DNA of 7,495 nt from Bryobacterales bacterium (GCA_016789785.1 JAEUQE010000328.1:1-7495); one strand, 5' to 3'. Shown: positions 1-6,748, numbered from the stretch's first letter. Translations and numbers: made by a program. Notes: generated by a model not told the origin, from the sequence alone.

Positions 1-77
1 GTCTTGCCGTGATCGATGTGTCCGATCGTCCCAATGTTTACGTGCGGTTTTGTACGCTCAAATTTCTCTTTGGCCAT
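1..77 (-). CDS. tuf: Elongation factor Tu, N-terminal fragment (cut by window edge)
   Basis: EF-Tu is the GTPase that carries aminoacyl-tRNA to the ribosome A site. Only the first 25 codons are inside the window. They read [20 protein letters not shown] followed by IDHGK, the almost invariant EF-Tu start that leads into the G1 phosphate-binding loop (GHxDHGKT), where the window stops. The ATG at 77-75 has a Shine-Dalgarno AAGGA at 87-83, five bases upstream. The gene follows tRNA-Tyr and tRNA-Thr on the same strand, the classic tRNA-tufB arrangement, so it is probably co-transcribed with them from the promoter at 458-486. Whether the genome has a second tuf copy cannot be seen here. Confidence 0.97.
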   Translation of the reverse strand, partial: MAKEKFERTKPHVNIGTIGHIDHGK

Positions 78-160
78 ATCAATCCTTCTTCGCCCACCAC
101 CCTGCTGAGCCTGTTCCGGTTGGAATGTGTACCAGGAAACGGACGGCGGGACAATGTCGC

Positions 161-236
<76 letters not shown>

Positions 237-256
237 CCGTACTTAAATCAACCAAC

Positions 257-274
257 GGCAATGCCCTCACTGCC
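257..274 (-). other. Hairpin in the spacer between tRNA-Tyr and tRNA-Thr
   Basis: In the transcript, GGCAGTG (274-268) can pair with CATTGCC (263-257) over 7 bp, including one G-U pair, around a four-base AGGG loop. It ends 20 bases before the 5' end of tRNA-Thr. There is no U-run after it, so it is not an intrinsic terminator. A role in separating or processing the two tRNAs is an inference. No third tRNA is recognisable in the 82-base spacer. Confidence 0.4.
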
Positions 275-318
275 CGGCATCGCATGCAGCACTGAACCAC
301 AGCCCTGCGGAACTCGAT

Positions 319-405
319 TGGTGGACAGGGGAGGATTCGAACCTCCGTAGTCACTGGGACGGCAGATTTACAGTCTGCTGCGATTGACCGCTCCGCCACC
401 TGTCC
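319..405 (-). tRNA. tRNA-Tyr (anticodon GTA)
   Basis: This is a complete 87-base class II tRNA on the minus strand. The acceptor pairs GGACAGG (405-399) with CCTGTCC (329-323), followed by discriminator A and an encoded CCA (321-319). The anticodon stem GCAGA/TCTGC closes the loop CTGTAAA, with anticodon GTA at 371-369. A long variable arm, as expected for bacterial tRNA-Tyr, sits between the anticodon and T arms. The T loop is TTCGAAT between GGAGG and CCTCC. It is the first gene of the tRNA-tuf operon, about 45 bases downstream of the predicted transcription start. Confidence 0.97.
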
Positions 406-457
406 ACGGGAACCCGCTCTCCGCAAGAACAGCGTAGGAGTGCAGGCGCAATTTCAT

Positions 458-486
458 AGTATACAGGATCGGCGTGTGAAGTTCAA
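458..486 (-). promoter_or_regulatory. Sigma-70 type promoter of the tRNA-Tyr/tRNA-Thr/tuf operon
   Basis: On the minus strand TTGAAC (486-481) and TATACT (463-458) are separated by exactly 17 bases, matching five of six bases of each consensus hexamer (TTGACA, TATAAT). The expected start point is near 451, leaving a leader of about 45 bases before tRNA-Tyr. It lies between the end of the GNAT gene and the tRNA operon. It is the best promoter in the window, as expected for a strongly transcribed translation operon. Confidence 0.8.
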
Positions 487-564
487 AATTCCGCGACGGG
501 ATGGACTGTGAAGCGGTGGAGGGACACACTTTGCGAGACCCCGGGGCGGCGGACTCCCGGCTAG

Positions 565-1014
565 CTAGGCACACACCTTCAGCTTCTTCAGCATTTCGAC
601 ACGGTCGAATCCAGGCGCAATGCCATCCGGGGTTTGATTCGTCACCCGGAACCCGAGTTTCTCAAAGAATGGCGCCGCAGCCGGGACCGTGTGCAGCCGC
701 ACCAGCGCCGGGTTGCCCGTGGCGGAGAGTTTCCGCATCGCCGCAAACACCAGGAACTTTCCGAGACCATTCCTGTGTAGGTCGCGCCGCACCATCAGCC
801 AGGTCAAACTCGCGAGATCCGGGCGCTCCATCGCATGGCCGCCGCAAGCCACCAGCGCGCCATCGTGCTCGATCACGAAGTAGGAGCCGGGGGGCGCATG
901 GAGAAACGCCGCGAACTCCTCGCGTTCGCTGATGTGAAAATGCTCCGGGAGATTGCTGTCGAACACAGCCAGGCAGGCTTCGCGATCCGCGGGCTGATAG
1001 GAACGAAGATCCAT
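565..1014 (-). CDS. GNAT family N-acetyltransferase
   Basis: A 149-residue protein of normal length for a single-domain GNAT enzyme, which moves an acetyl group from acetyl-CoA to an amine. The N-terminus (MDLRSYQPADREACLAVF) is the usual first strand and helix. Strand 4 and motif A are visible at residues 68-90, with the CoA pyrophosphate-binding turn HRNGLG at 80-85. The FFEKLGF at 116-122 is the characteristic late helix and strand. The substrate cannot be told. The histidine at 80 occupies the position that is often Q or R in the motif. The ATG at 1014 has only a weak GGA-containing ribosome site directly upstream. The gene is divergent from the sulfatase, with 54 bp between them, and ends 78 bp before the promoter of the tRNA-tuf operon on the same strand. 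I see no functional link to either neighbour. Confidence 0.88.
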   Translation of the reverse strand: MDLRSYQPADREACLAVFDSNLPEHFHISEREEFAAFLHAPPGSYFVIEHDGALVACGGHAMERPDLASLTWLMVRRDLHRNGLGKFLVFAAMRKLSATGNPALVRLHTVPAAAPFFEKLGFRVTNQTPDGIAPGFDRVEMLKKLKVCA

Positions 1015-1056
1015 TTTTCCAGTCTAGCGAGGCATGCCGGGACGCAGGAATCGGCA

Positions 1057-1062
1057 TAGAAT
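1057..1062 (+). promoter_or_regulatory. Possible -10 box of the sulfatase gene (leaderless start)
   Basis: TAGAAT matches five of six bases of TATAAT and ends six bases before the sulfatase ATG at 1069. A transcript from it would start at or within a base or two of the ATG. No ribosome site stands at normal distance: the only purine run, AGGAA at 1046-1050, is about 19 bases away. There is no convincing -35 box. This is compatible with a leaderless mRNA but is only suggestive. Confidence 0.3.
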
Positions 1063-1068
1063 CGATGC

Positions 1069-2478
1069 ATGCTCACCCGGCGCACGTTCCTTCCCTGTTT
1101 CGCGGCATCCGCGCTCCACGGCCAAACCAAGCCGCTGAACTTCGTCTTCATCCTAATTGACGACTATGGCTGGAAGGATACCGGCTACAACGGCAGTACT
1201 TACTATGAGACTCCGAACATTGACCGCCTGGCGCGCGAAGGGATGCAATTCACGAATGGCTACGCGGCAGCCCCGGTCTGCACGCCGACCCGCGCCGCCA
1301 TCATGACAGGCAAGTATCCGGGCCGCCTCCACATGACCTGCCACATCCAGGGGGCCCGCCACAACAAGCCTTACTCCAAGCTGATCGCCCCGACGCCGGA
1401 GATCAACATGCCGCACAGTGAACTTACGATCGCCGAGATACTGAAACCCAAGGGCTATGCGACCGCCAGTATCGGCAAGTGGCACCTCGGCTCGACCGGC
1501 TACCACCCGGCCGAGCATGGCTTCGACGTGAATATCGGCGGTACGTACGACGGATCTCCGCGCAGCTTTTTCTATCCGGGATGGGAGGGCAAGCCCGCCA
1601 ACCTGAAAGGCCGGGATGGCGAGTATCTGACGGACCTCCTCACCAACGAAGCCACAAAGTTCATCCGCGCCAATCGCAATCAGCCGTTTTTCCTGTATTT
1701 GCCGCACTACGCGGTCCACGTGCCGATTGAAGCGAAGAAGGAATTGGTGGCGAAGTTCGACGCGAAGGCTCGCAGTGGCGAACAGAACTATGCGGAATAC
1801 GCGGCCATGATCGCCAGTGTGGACGAGAGCGTGGGACAGATTCTCAGTACGCTGCGGGAAACGGGCACTGAGGGGAACACCGTGGTGTTCTTCACGGCGG
1901 ACAATGGCGGTGTAAGTTCACTCGAATGGCGGAAGCGGCCAGTTACTTCGAATCTGCCTCTGCGAGCCGGGAAGGGACATCTGTATGAGGGCGGCATCCG
2001 TGTGCCGGCTCTGGTGAAATGGCCTGGAGTTACGAAAGCCGGGTCGATCTCGCACGAGCCTGTCAGCAGCATCGACTATTTTCCGACGATCGCGGAAATG
2101 GCGGGGGTGCGGTGGGATGGCAGCCACCGGGTGGACGGGATCAGTTTGACTCGCGCGCTTCGGGGCGGCAGGCTGCCGGAGCGGAATCTGTTCTGGCATT
2201 TTCCGCACTACAGTCCGCAACTGGGCCGGCCGAGCGGCGCGATCCGCCGTGGTCCGTGGAAGTTGATCGAACACTTCGAGACGGGGACGACGGAGCTGTA
2301 CAATCTCGGGGACGACATCTCTGAGAGTAAGGATCTGTCGGCACGGCAACCGGAGCGGTCGGCGGCCATGCATGCGGCACTCAAAGGCTGGCGGGAGGAA
2401 ATTCGGGCGCAAATGCCAAGCGAGAATCCGCACTACGACAAAGCACGGGAGTTGGAGAACGGCCCGGCGGCCAAGTGA
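1069..2478 (+). CDS. Secreted formylglycine-dependent sulfatase (type I, arylsulfatase-like)
   Basis: A 469-residue type I sulfatase that should hydrolyse a sulfate ester, for instance on a polysaccharide or aryl compound; the substrate cannot be predicted. Residues 2-9 (LTRRTFLP) form a twin-arginine motif followed by a short apolar stretch to about residue 19, suggesting Tat export. Metal-binding Asp31-Asp32 (LIDDYGW) begin the catalytic domain. Cys71 in CTPTRAAIMTGKYPGR is the C-x-P-x-R site converted to formylglycine, with Arg75 and Lys82. Further active-site pieces are GKWHLG (136-141), His213 and His217 in PHYAVHVP, Asp278-Asn279 in ADNGG, and Lys302 in AGKGHLYEGGIRVP. The small C-terminal domain begins around residue 385 (RRGPWKLI...LYNL). 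All key residues are present, so it should be active if matured. No formylglycine-generating enzyme and no SusCD-type genes are in the window. It stands alone between the GNAT gene and tRNA-Leu. Confidence 0.95.
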   Translation: MLTRRTFLPCFAASALHGQTKPLNFVFILIDDYGWKDTGYNGSTYYETPNIDRLAREGMQFTNGYAAAPVCTPTRAAIMTGKYPGRLHMTCHIQGARHNKPYSKLIAPTPEINMPHSELTIAEILKPKGYATASIGKWHLGSTGYHPAEHGFDVNIGGTYDGSPRSFFYPGWEGKPANLKGRDGEYLTDLLTNEATKFIRANRNQPFFLYLPHYAVHVPIEAKKELVAKFDAKARSGEQNYAEYAAMIASVDESVGQILSTLRETGTEGNTVVFFTADNGGVSSLEWRKRPVTSNLPLRAGKGHLYEGGIRVPALVKWPGVTKAGSISHEPVSSIDYFPTIAEMAGVRWDGSHRVDGISLTRALRGGRLPERNLFWHFPHYSPQLGRPSGAIRRGPWKLIEHFETGTTELYNLGDDISESKDLSARQPERSAAMHAALKGWREEIRAQMPSENPHYDKARELENGPAAK

Positions 2479-2487
2479 TCCGCGAGG

Positions 2488-2507
2488 GTGACTAGGGCCG
2501 CAGTCAC
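2488..2507 (+). other. Hairpin between convergent sulfatase and tRNA-Leu genes
   Basis: GTGACT (2488-2493) and AGTCAC (2502-2507) form a perfect 6 bp stem with an 8-base loop, starting 10 bases after the sulfatase stop. No T-run follows on either strand, so it is not a standard intrinsic terminator. It may stabilise the 3' end of the sulfatase mRNA or act with Rho. The rest of 2479-2578 shows nothing else recognisable. Confidence 0.3.
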
Positions 2508-2578
2508 GGCGCGACCGGCGGAGTTGAAGATAGCGGCGGGGCTGGACAAGGCGAGTGTAACAAGCAACGTGATGGGAT

Positions 2579-2667
2579 TGGTGCCCGGGGTGGGACTTGA
2601 ACCCACACTCCCGTTTCCAGGAAAAGGATTTTAAGTCCTTTGCGTCTGCCGATTTCGCCACCCGGGC
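2579..2667 (-). tRNA. tRNA-Leu (anticodon TAA)
   Basis: This is a complete 89-base class II tRNA on the minus strand. The acceptor pairs GCCCGGG (2667-2661) with CCCGGGC (2589-2583), then discriminator A and an encoded CCA (2581-2579). The anticodon stem AAGGA/TCCTT closes loop CTTAAAA, with anticodon TAA at 2633-2631. A long variable arm (TTTCCTGGAAACGGGAGT region) and the T arm GTGGG/CCCAC around TTCAAGT follow. It reads UUA and UUG leucine codons, rare in a high-GC genome. It is a single-gene unit that converges with the sulfatase and diverges from the kinase. Its own promoter is not clear; TGGAAA (2716-2711) and TAGACT (2693-2688 region) at about 18 bases are the best guess. Confidence 0.96.
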
Positions 2668-2746
2668 GAGTGGAGAGGGAACACTTCAGTCTACCGCTTC
2701 GATCTGTACGGTTTCCACTTGGAGGATCAATCCAACTCCCCGCGTG

Positions 2747-2752
2747 TATAAT
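2747..2752 (+). promoter_or_regulatory. Consensus -10 box upstream of the kinase gene
   Basis: A perfect TATAAT lies 84 bases upstream of the kinase start at 2837. The -35 region is weak: GATCAA at 2725-2730 with a 16-base spacer is the nearest candidate. Transcription would begin near 2759 and give a leader of almost 80 bases. The last two bases of the box overlap the ATG of the small upstream reading frame at 2751, so this promoter could not express that frame. Confidence 0.45.
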
Positions 2753-2840
2753 GAGCGATCAAGCAGACTGGGCCGTCGCCGGAGCCATCCCCGGCTCGCG
2801 GGAGCTGACCAACAGGAAGCCGACGGCGAAGGCGAGATGA
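2751..2840 (+). CDS. Possible 29-codon upstream peptide overlapping the kinase start
   Basis: An ATG at 2751 opens 29 codons (beginning MSDQADWAVAG) that end with a TGA at 2838-2840. This stop shares an ATGA overlap with the kinase ATG at 2837, the usual form of translational coupling. By direct count, 24 of its 29 codons end in G or C, while the kinase frame read through the same bases gives 18 of 29, so the codon pattern fits this frame. Against it, no ribosome site stands near 2751 (GGAGG at 2721-2725 is about 25 bases away), and the TATAAT at 2747-2752 overlaps its start. I do not recognise the peptide. It may be chance. Confidence 0.25.
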   Translation: MSDQADWAVAGAIPGSRELTNRKPTAKAR

Positions 2841-5767
2841 AACCGGAGCGCGCACAGAAAATCGAGGAACTCTACCACGCTGCGCTCGATCTGAGTGCGG
2901 AGGAACGGGTCAGGCTGCTTGCCTCGGCCGAGCCGGAAATCCGGGATCAGGTCGAGTCGTTGCTCGCCTACGACAGTGGCGACGAGTCCTTGCCGCCGGC
3001 CATCGCCCCAGGAATCCTCACCGAAGCTCCGCTTCCTTCGTGGATCGGAAGCTACCGCATCCTCGCGAAGATCGGCGAAGGCGGAATGGGAGTGGTGTAC
3101 AAGGCGGAACAGGAGCGCCCTCGAAGAATCGTCGCGCTGAAGGTCATCCGTCCCGGATGGTGCGACAACGAGTTGAGAAGGCGCTTTGAAAAGGAAGCTC
3201 AGGCGCTCGGACGATTGCGACATCCCGGTATCGCGCAGATCTACGAGGCTGGTACGGCGGATGCGGGCTTCGGGACGCAGCACTTCTTCGCCATGGAGTT
3301 CATCCACGGCAGTCCGCTGGGTCAATATGTTCAGACGCGCCGGCTCAGCACGCACGACAAGCTCGAGTTGGTAGCCAAGATCTGCGACGCGGTTCATCAT
3401 GCGCACCAAAAGGGGATCATCCATCGCGATCTGAAACCTGGGAACGTCCTTGTGGATGAGAGCGGACAACCGAAGGTTCTCGACTTCGGTGTGGCCCGCA
3501 TCACGGACACCGATGCGCAGGCGACGCGCAAGACCGAGTTCGGACAGATTGTGGGAACGCTCGCCTACATGAGTCCAGAACAGGTGATGGCGGACCCCCT
3601 GGAACTGGACACGCGAAGCGACGTTTACTCACTCGGCGTGATCCTCTATGAACTGCTATCCGGGCGGCTCCCCTACCAGGTGGGCAAACAGTTGCCCGAG
3701 GCAATCCGCGCCATTCGTGAAAGCGATCCGGCGCCGCTCAGCACCGTTGACAGGCTGTATCGCGGTGACATTGAGACGATCGTTGCCAAGGCGCTGGATA
3801 AGGACAAGGGCCGGCGGTATGACTCAGCGGCCGATTTGGGATTGGATCTTCGACGTCATCTGCGGGATGAGCCAGTTGCCGCGAGACCGCCGAGCACCGC
3901 GTACCAACTTCAGAAGTTTGCGCGGCGGCACCGTGCTCTGGTCGTCGGCGCCTGCGCGGTTTTCGCTGTCCTGCTGGCCGGGGTATTCGTGAGCACACTG
4001 CTCGCGATTCGGGCCAACCGAGCCAGCGATGCGGCGCTTGCTGCTCGCGACCGGGCAGCCGCCGCCGAACAGGACGCGCGGAAGGACCGCGACCGGGCTC
4101 TGAGCGCGGAACGGGCCGCCACTGCCGAGCGGAACAACGCACTCGCCGCACAGCAACAGGCGATTGGCGAACGGAACCGGGCGATCGCCGAGAAGCGCCG
4201 TGCGGATGAGGAGGCAACCACGGCACAAGCAGTGCGGGAGTTCCTTCAAAACGACCTGCTGGCGCAAGCCACTGCGCAGGGCCAAGCCGGACCTGGCACT
4301 AAGCCGGATCCCGACCTGAAGGTCCGAACCGCTCTCGACCGAGCCGCGGCTCGTATCGCTGGGAAGTTCGATAAGCATCCTTTAGTAGAGGCCAGTATTC
4401 GGCAGACCATCGCAAACGCATACAACGAACTCGGCCTCTATTCCGAGGCTCAGCGCCAGGTCGACCGTGCCGTTGAACTCCGCCGCCGTGAGCAGACGGA
4501 AAACCATCCGGACACACTCACTGCCCTGGGAATGCTCGCCGACCTGTACGTTCGTCTGGGGAATCTCGCTCAGGCAGAAACGCTTCATTCTCGCGTCCTC
4601 GAAGCACGCCGCCGCATCCTCGGAGAGGAGCACCCGGACACCATGACGAGCCTGGACCGCCTTGGAACGGTTCTCGAGAATCTCGGCAGGTACGGCGAAG
4701 CCGAAGTCTTGCATGCACGGGAACTCGCCATTCTGCGGCGCCTGCGGGGAGAAGATCATCGGGAGACGGTCAGGGCCATGGGCAATCTCGCTCTCGACTA
4801 CACGCGCCAAGGCAAGCACGCGGCTGCGGAACCCATAAACATCAAAACTCTTGCAATCCTGCGGCGCCTGTTGGGAAACGAGCATCCGCAGACTCTTACA
4901 GCTATGAATAACCTTGCCCAGGTGTATTCAAGACAATCCAAGCTCGAGCTCTCGGAGAAACTACAACGTGAGTTGGTCTCCCTCCAGCGGCGCCTGCTCG
5001 GTGAGGAACATGATCGCACCTTGTTGGGCGAGAGCAACCTGGCTACTCTTTATGTGCAAATGGGCAAGCACTCTGACGCGGAGCCGCTGCTTGCGAAGGT
5101 CGTGTCGACCCTGCGGCGCACACTGGGAGAAGCGCACCCCAACACGCTCCTTGTAATGAGTAATCTCGGAGCGGTGTACTACTTTCTGAGCAAACTTGCG
5201 CAGGCCGAGCAGACGCAAGCCCAAGTCCTGGAAAACCGCCGCCGGATCCTTGGCGAGAGACACCCGAGTACCGTCAACACGATGCGCGGATTGGCGATGG
5301 TCTATCGACGCCAGGAGCGTTTTGCCGAGGCTGAAGCGCTGATGGCAAAGGTCGTCGAAGTGCAGCGCCAATCCAGAGGCATCGATCAAGCAAGCACACC
5401 GGACGACATGATCTACTTATCCGAGGCGCGTGTCATCCAGGGCAACTCTGAGGTTGAGTCGTTGCTGCGGGAGGCGATTGGGCTACTCGACCAGCGAAAC
5501 TCCAAAAACTGGAAGCGCGACTACGCCCAAAGCCTGCTCGGCGTCACTCTGACCAGGCAAAAGCGGTATGCCGAAGCGGAGACACTGCTCTTGGCAGGGT
5601 TTGATGGGCTGAACCGGCATAGGTCCGCACTACCAGCCTTCGACCAGTCTGCGCTGGACAGGTCCGGAGAATGGATCGTCCAACTGTACCGTGATTGGAA
5701 CAAGCCCGATCAAGCGGCCCAATGGCAGACCAAGCTTGGGCGTCCTTCTTCGACACCTTCCAAATAG
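2837..5767 (+). CDS. Transmembrane Ser/Thr protein kinase with coiled coil and C-terminal TPR array
   Basis: A 976-residue Hanks-type kinase (PknB-like) that should phosphorylate Ser/Thr of unknown target proteins. Residues 1-60 are a helical segment typical of acidobacterial kinases. The kinase domain (about 73-345) is intact: glycine loop GEGGMG 80-85, Lys102 in ALK, Glu120 in helix C, HRDLKPGN 196-203 with catalytic Asp198, DFG 216-218, GTLAYMSPEQ 240-249, and Asp262 in RSDVYSLG. One membrane segment spans about 367-391 (VVGACAVFAVLLAGVF), preceded by KFARRHR, which puts the kinase in the cytoplasm and the rest outside. A charged Ala/Arg/Glu-rich coiled coil covers about 393-468. TPRs fill about 512-968. 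The open frame reaches back to 2597, but that part crosses tRNA-Leu and lacks coding character. ATG 2837 has GAAGG four bases upstream and starts MKPERAQKIEELYHAAL, the family start. No sigma factor gene, a common partner in this group, precedes it. Confidence 0.95.
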   Translation: MKPERAQKIEELYHAALDLSAEERVRLLASAEPEIRDQVESLLAYDSGDESLPPAIAPGILTEAPLPSWIGSYRILAKIGEGGMGVVYKAEQERPRRIVALKVIRPGWCDNELRRRFEKEAQALGRLRHPGIAQIYEAGTADAGFGTQHFFAMEFIHGSPLGQYVQTRRLSTHDKLELVAKICDAVHHAHQKGIIHRDLKPGNVLVDESGQPKVLDFGVARITDTDAQATRKTEFGQIVGTLAYMSPEQVMADPLELDTRSDVYSLGVILYELLSGRLPYQVGKQLPEAIRAIRESDPAPLSTVDRLYRGDIETIVAKALDKDKGRRYDSAADLGLDLRRHLRDEPVAARPPSTAYQLQKFARRHRALVVGACAVFAVLLAGVFVSTLLAIRANRASDAALAARDRAAAAEQDARKDRDRALSAERAATAERNNALAAQQQAIGERNRAIAEKRRADEEATTAQAVREFLQNDLLAQATAQGQAGPGTKPDPDLKVRTALDRAAARIAGKFDKHPLVEASIRQTIANAYNELGLYSEAQRQVDRAVELRRREQTENHPDTLTALGMLADLYVRLGNLAQAETLHSRVLEARRRILGEEHPDTMTSLDRLGTVLENLGRYGEAEVLHARELAILRRLRGEDHRETVRAMGNLALDYTRQGKHAAAEPINIKTLAILRRLLGNEHPQTLTAMNNLAQVYSRQSKLELSEKLQRELVSLQRRLLGEEHDRTLLGESNLATLYVQMGKHSDAEPLLAKVVSTLRRTLGEAHPNTLLVMSNLGAVYYFLSKLAQAEQTQAQVLENRRRILGERHPSTVNTMRGLAMVYRRQERFAEAEALMAKVVEVQRQSRGIDQASTPDDMIYLSEARVIQGNSEVESLLREAIGLLDQRNSKNWKRDYAQSLLGVTLTRQKRYAEAETLLLAGFDGLNRHRSALPAFDQSALDRSGEWIVQLYRDWNKPDQAAQWQTKLGRPSSTPSK
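4505..5386 (+). repeat. Seven tandem TPR units with an exact 126 bp (42 residue) period inside the kinase gene
   Basis: The kinesin-light-chain-like signature H-P-x-T begins each unit at kinase residues 557, 599, 641, 683, 725, 767 and 809, always 42 residues apart, with LGEEH or close variants just before. Units follow the form HPxT-x-x-x-x-x-NLA-x-x-Y-x-x-x-G-x-x-x-x-AE. Residues 641 (HRET) and 725 (HDRT) are the two that have lost the proline. A less regular unit begins at His514, 43 residues before the first. The protein-level repeat is clear; the DNA copies have diverged, so this is an old array, not a recent duplication. Confidence 0.85.
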
Positions 5768-5908
5768 CCTCTCCCTCCACGAATCCGAGTTTTCTGCTCG
5801 TGACATGTCGGTTTCCGACGCCGGTCTCCGAATCAGTAGGTGAGGCAGCAAGGCGGACCCCTCTCGTTGAGGCGCCCTTTGCCGGGACAAGAAATAAGGT
5901 GATCGGGG

Positions 5909-6724
5909 ATGATGACGCTGGAGGAATTGAGGAACTACAACAAGTGGATCGGCAAGAGCCCGGAACACGTGCTGAAGTCCGCCATCGACCGGGGAGGCTG
6001 GACAGCGGTATTCCCGGCGGCCGGGTTTGACCAGAAGTGCTTCCGCTGGGCTCATCGTGTCCGCAACTTCTTCAACGCTACTCCACACGCGCTGCGGAGG
6101 CTCCGGCCGGATAGCGCCGTGGCGCGTTGGGTGGATCGCTGGCTTCCCACGAAGACGATTGAGATCGCGAAGGTTGTGGATGTGTTAGCCAGGACTCCCG
6201 TTTGGGGTCTGCCAGCGTTGCCGTCAAGGGTGAAGGAGTCGATGGCTCTGGACATGCGCTTCGTCTACCGTGATCCCCATGGCCGGATCTGGATCCAGAT
6301 GGCCCCTGGGGGAACCGTGTACCACTGGAACGCCAATGGCAAATCGGACCCGACGGAATCGACCGCCATCCTGGTAACCGCCATCGGGCAGCAGAACGTC
6401 CCGGTGTTCAAGCTGGTATCGCCCGACGGCTCTGATGGCTCCAGTGAAGTGATCATCCGGAATCCGGGCAAGATGACGCTAGGCGACTACGACGAGTTGG
6501 TTCATGTCCTCGACTGGCAGGTGGTCACCACGATCGAGCACTTCGGATCCTACAACTACTCCGAAACGGCGGTGGTGGGCGATGAAGCCCACACGCTGCG
6601 GGATGTTACTCCGCACAAACTGGATCGCTCCGGCTACATCTTTCCTACGCCCGGCCAGACGTTTCCGGCAACGCATCAGGGCAAGCCGATCGACACGTGC
6701 CTGGTGTTTCCCAGCCCGCGATAG
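5909..6724 (+). CDS. Hypothetical protein of unknown family (271 residues)
   Basis: I do not recognise this protein. It is 271 residues with no signal peptide and no membrane segment, so probably cytoplasmic. Residues 1-80 are helical and rich in Trp, Arg and Phe (EELRNYNKWIGKSPEHVL; FRWAHRVRNFFNA). From about 115 it changes to a beta-rich region with many aromatic residues (MRFVYRDPHGRIWIQM; GGTVYHWNANGKSD; YDELVHVLDWQVVTTIEHFG). The start is supported by AGGTGATC at 5897-5904, a full match to the 3' end of 16S rRNA. ATG 5909 and ATG 5912 are both possible; the spacing is slightly better for 5912. It lies 141 bp after the kinase, so a shared transcript is possible but not shown. The gap holds a 5 bp hairpin GTCGG-TTT-CCGAC (5807-5819) without a T-run. 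Confidence 0.75.
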   Translation: MMTLEELRNYNKWIGKSPEHVLKSAIDRGGWTAVFPAAGFDQKCFRWAHRVRNFFNATPHALRRLRPDSAVARWVDRWLPTKTIEIAKVVDVLARTPVWGLPALPSRVKESMALDMRFVYRDPHGRIWIQMAPGGTVYHWNANGKSDPTESTAILVTAIGQQNVPVFKLVSPDGSDGSSEVIIRNPGKMTLGDYDELVHVLDWQVVTTIEHFGSYNYSETAVVGDEAHTLRDVTPHKLDRSGYIFPTPGQTFPATHQGKPIDTCLVFPSPR

Positions 6725-6748
6725 AAGCGCCGAGCCGCGCGGGAACAA

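Noticed and set aside
237..318. A remnant tRNA-Gly between tRNA-Tyr and tRNA-Thr.
   Set aside because: No T-arm GTTCGA-type sequence, acceptor pairing or anticodon arm can be drawn in the 82 bases.
541..560. CCGGG/CCCGG hairpin after the GNAT gene as an intrinsic terminator.
   Set aside because: The stem has only 5 bp with a 10-base GC-rich loop and no T-run on the minus strand.
1918..2661. A 247-codon minus-strand frame running from tRNA-Leu through the end of the sulfatase gene.
   Set aside because: It is antisense to a complete, well-conserved sulfatase and begins inside a tRNA; its composition is Arg/Pro-rich as expected of a shadow frame.
2759..3469. A 236-codon minus-strand frame opposite the kinase domain.
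   Set aside because: It lies opposite the intact kinase catalytic motifs and has no start signal; it is open because of the high GC.
5807..5819. GTCGG-TTT-CCGAC hairpin after the kinase as a terminator.
   Set aside because: Only 5 bp and no following T-run; it starts about 40 bases after the stop codon, so it does not prove that the next gene is separately transcribed.
5867..5895. TTGAGG and AGAAAT, 17 bases apart, as a promoter for the 271-residue gene.
   Set aside because: The -10 matches only three of six bases, and the start point would fall inside the ribosome binding site.
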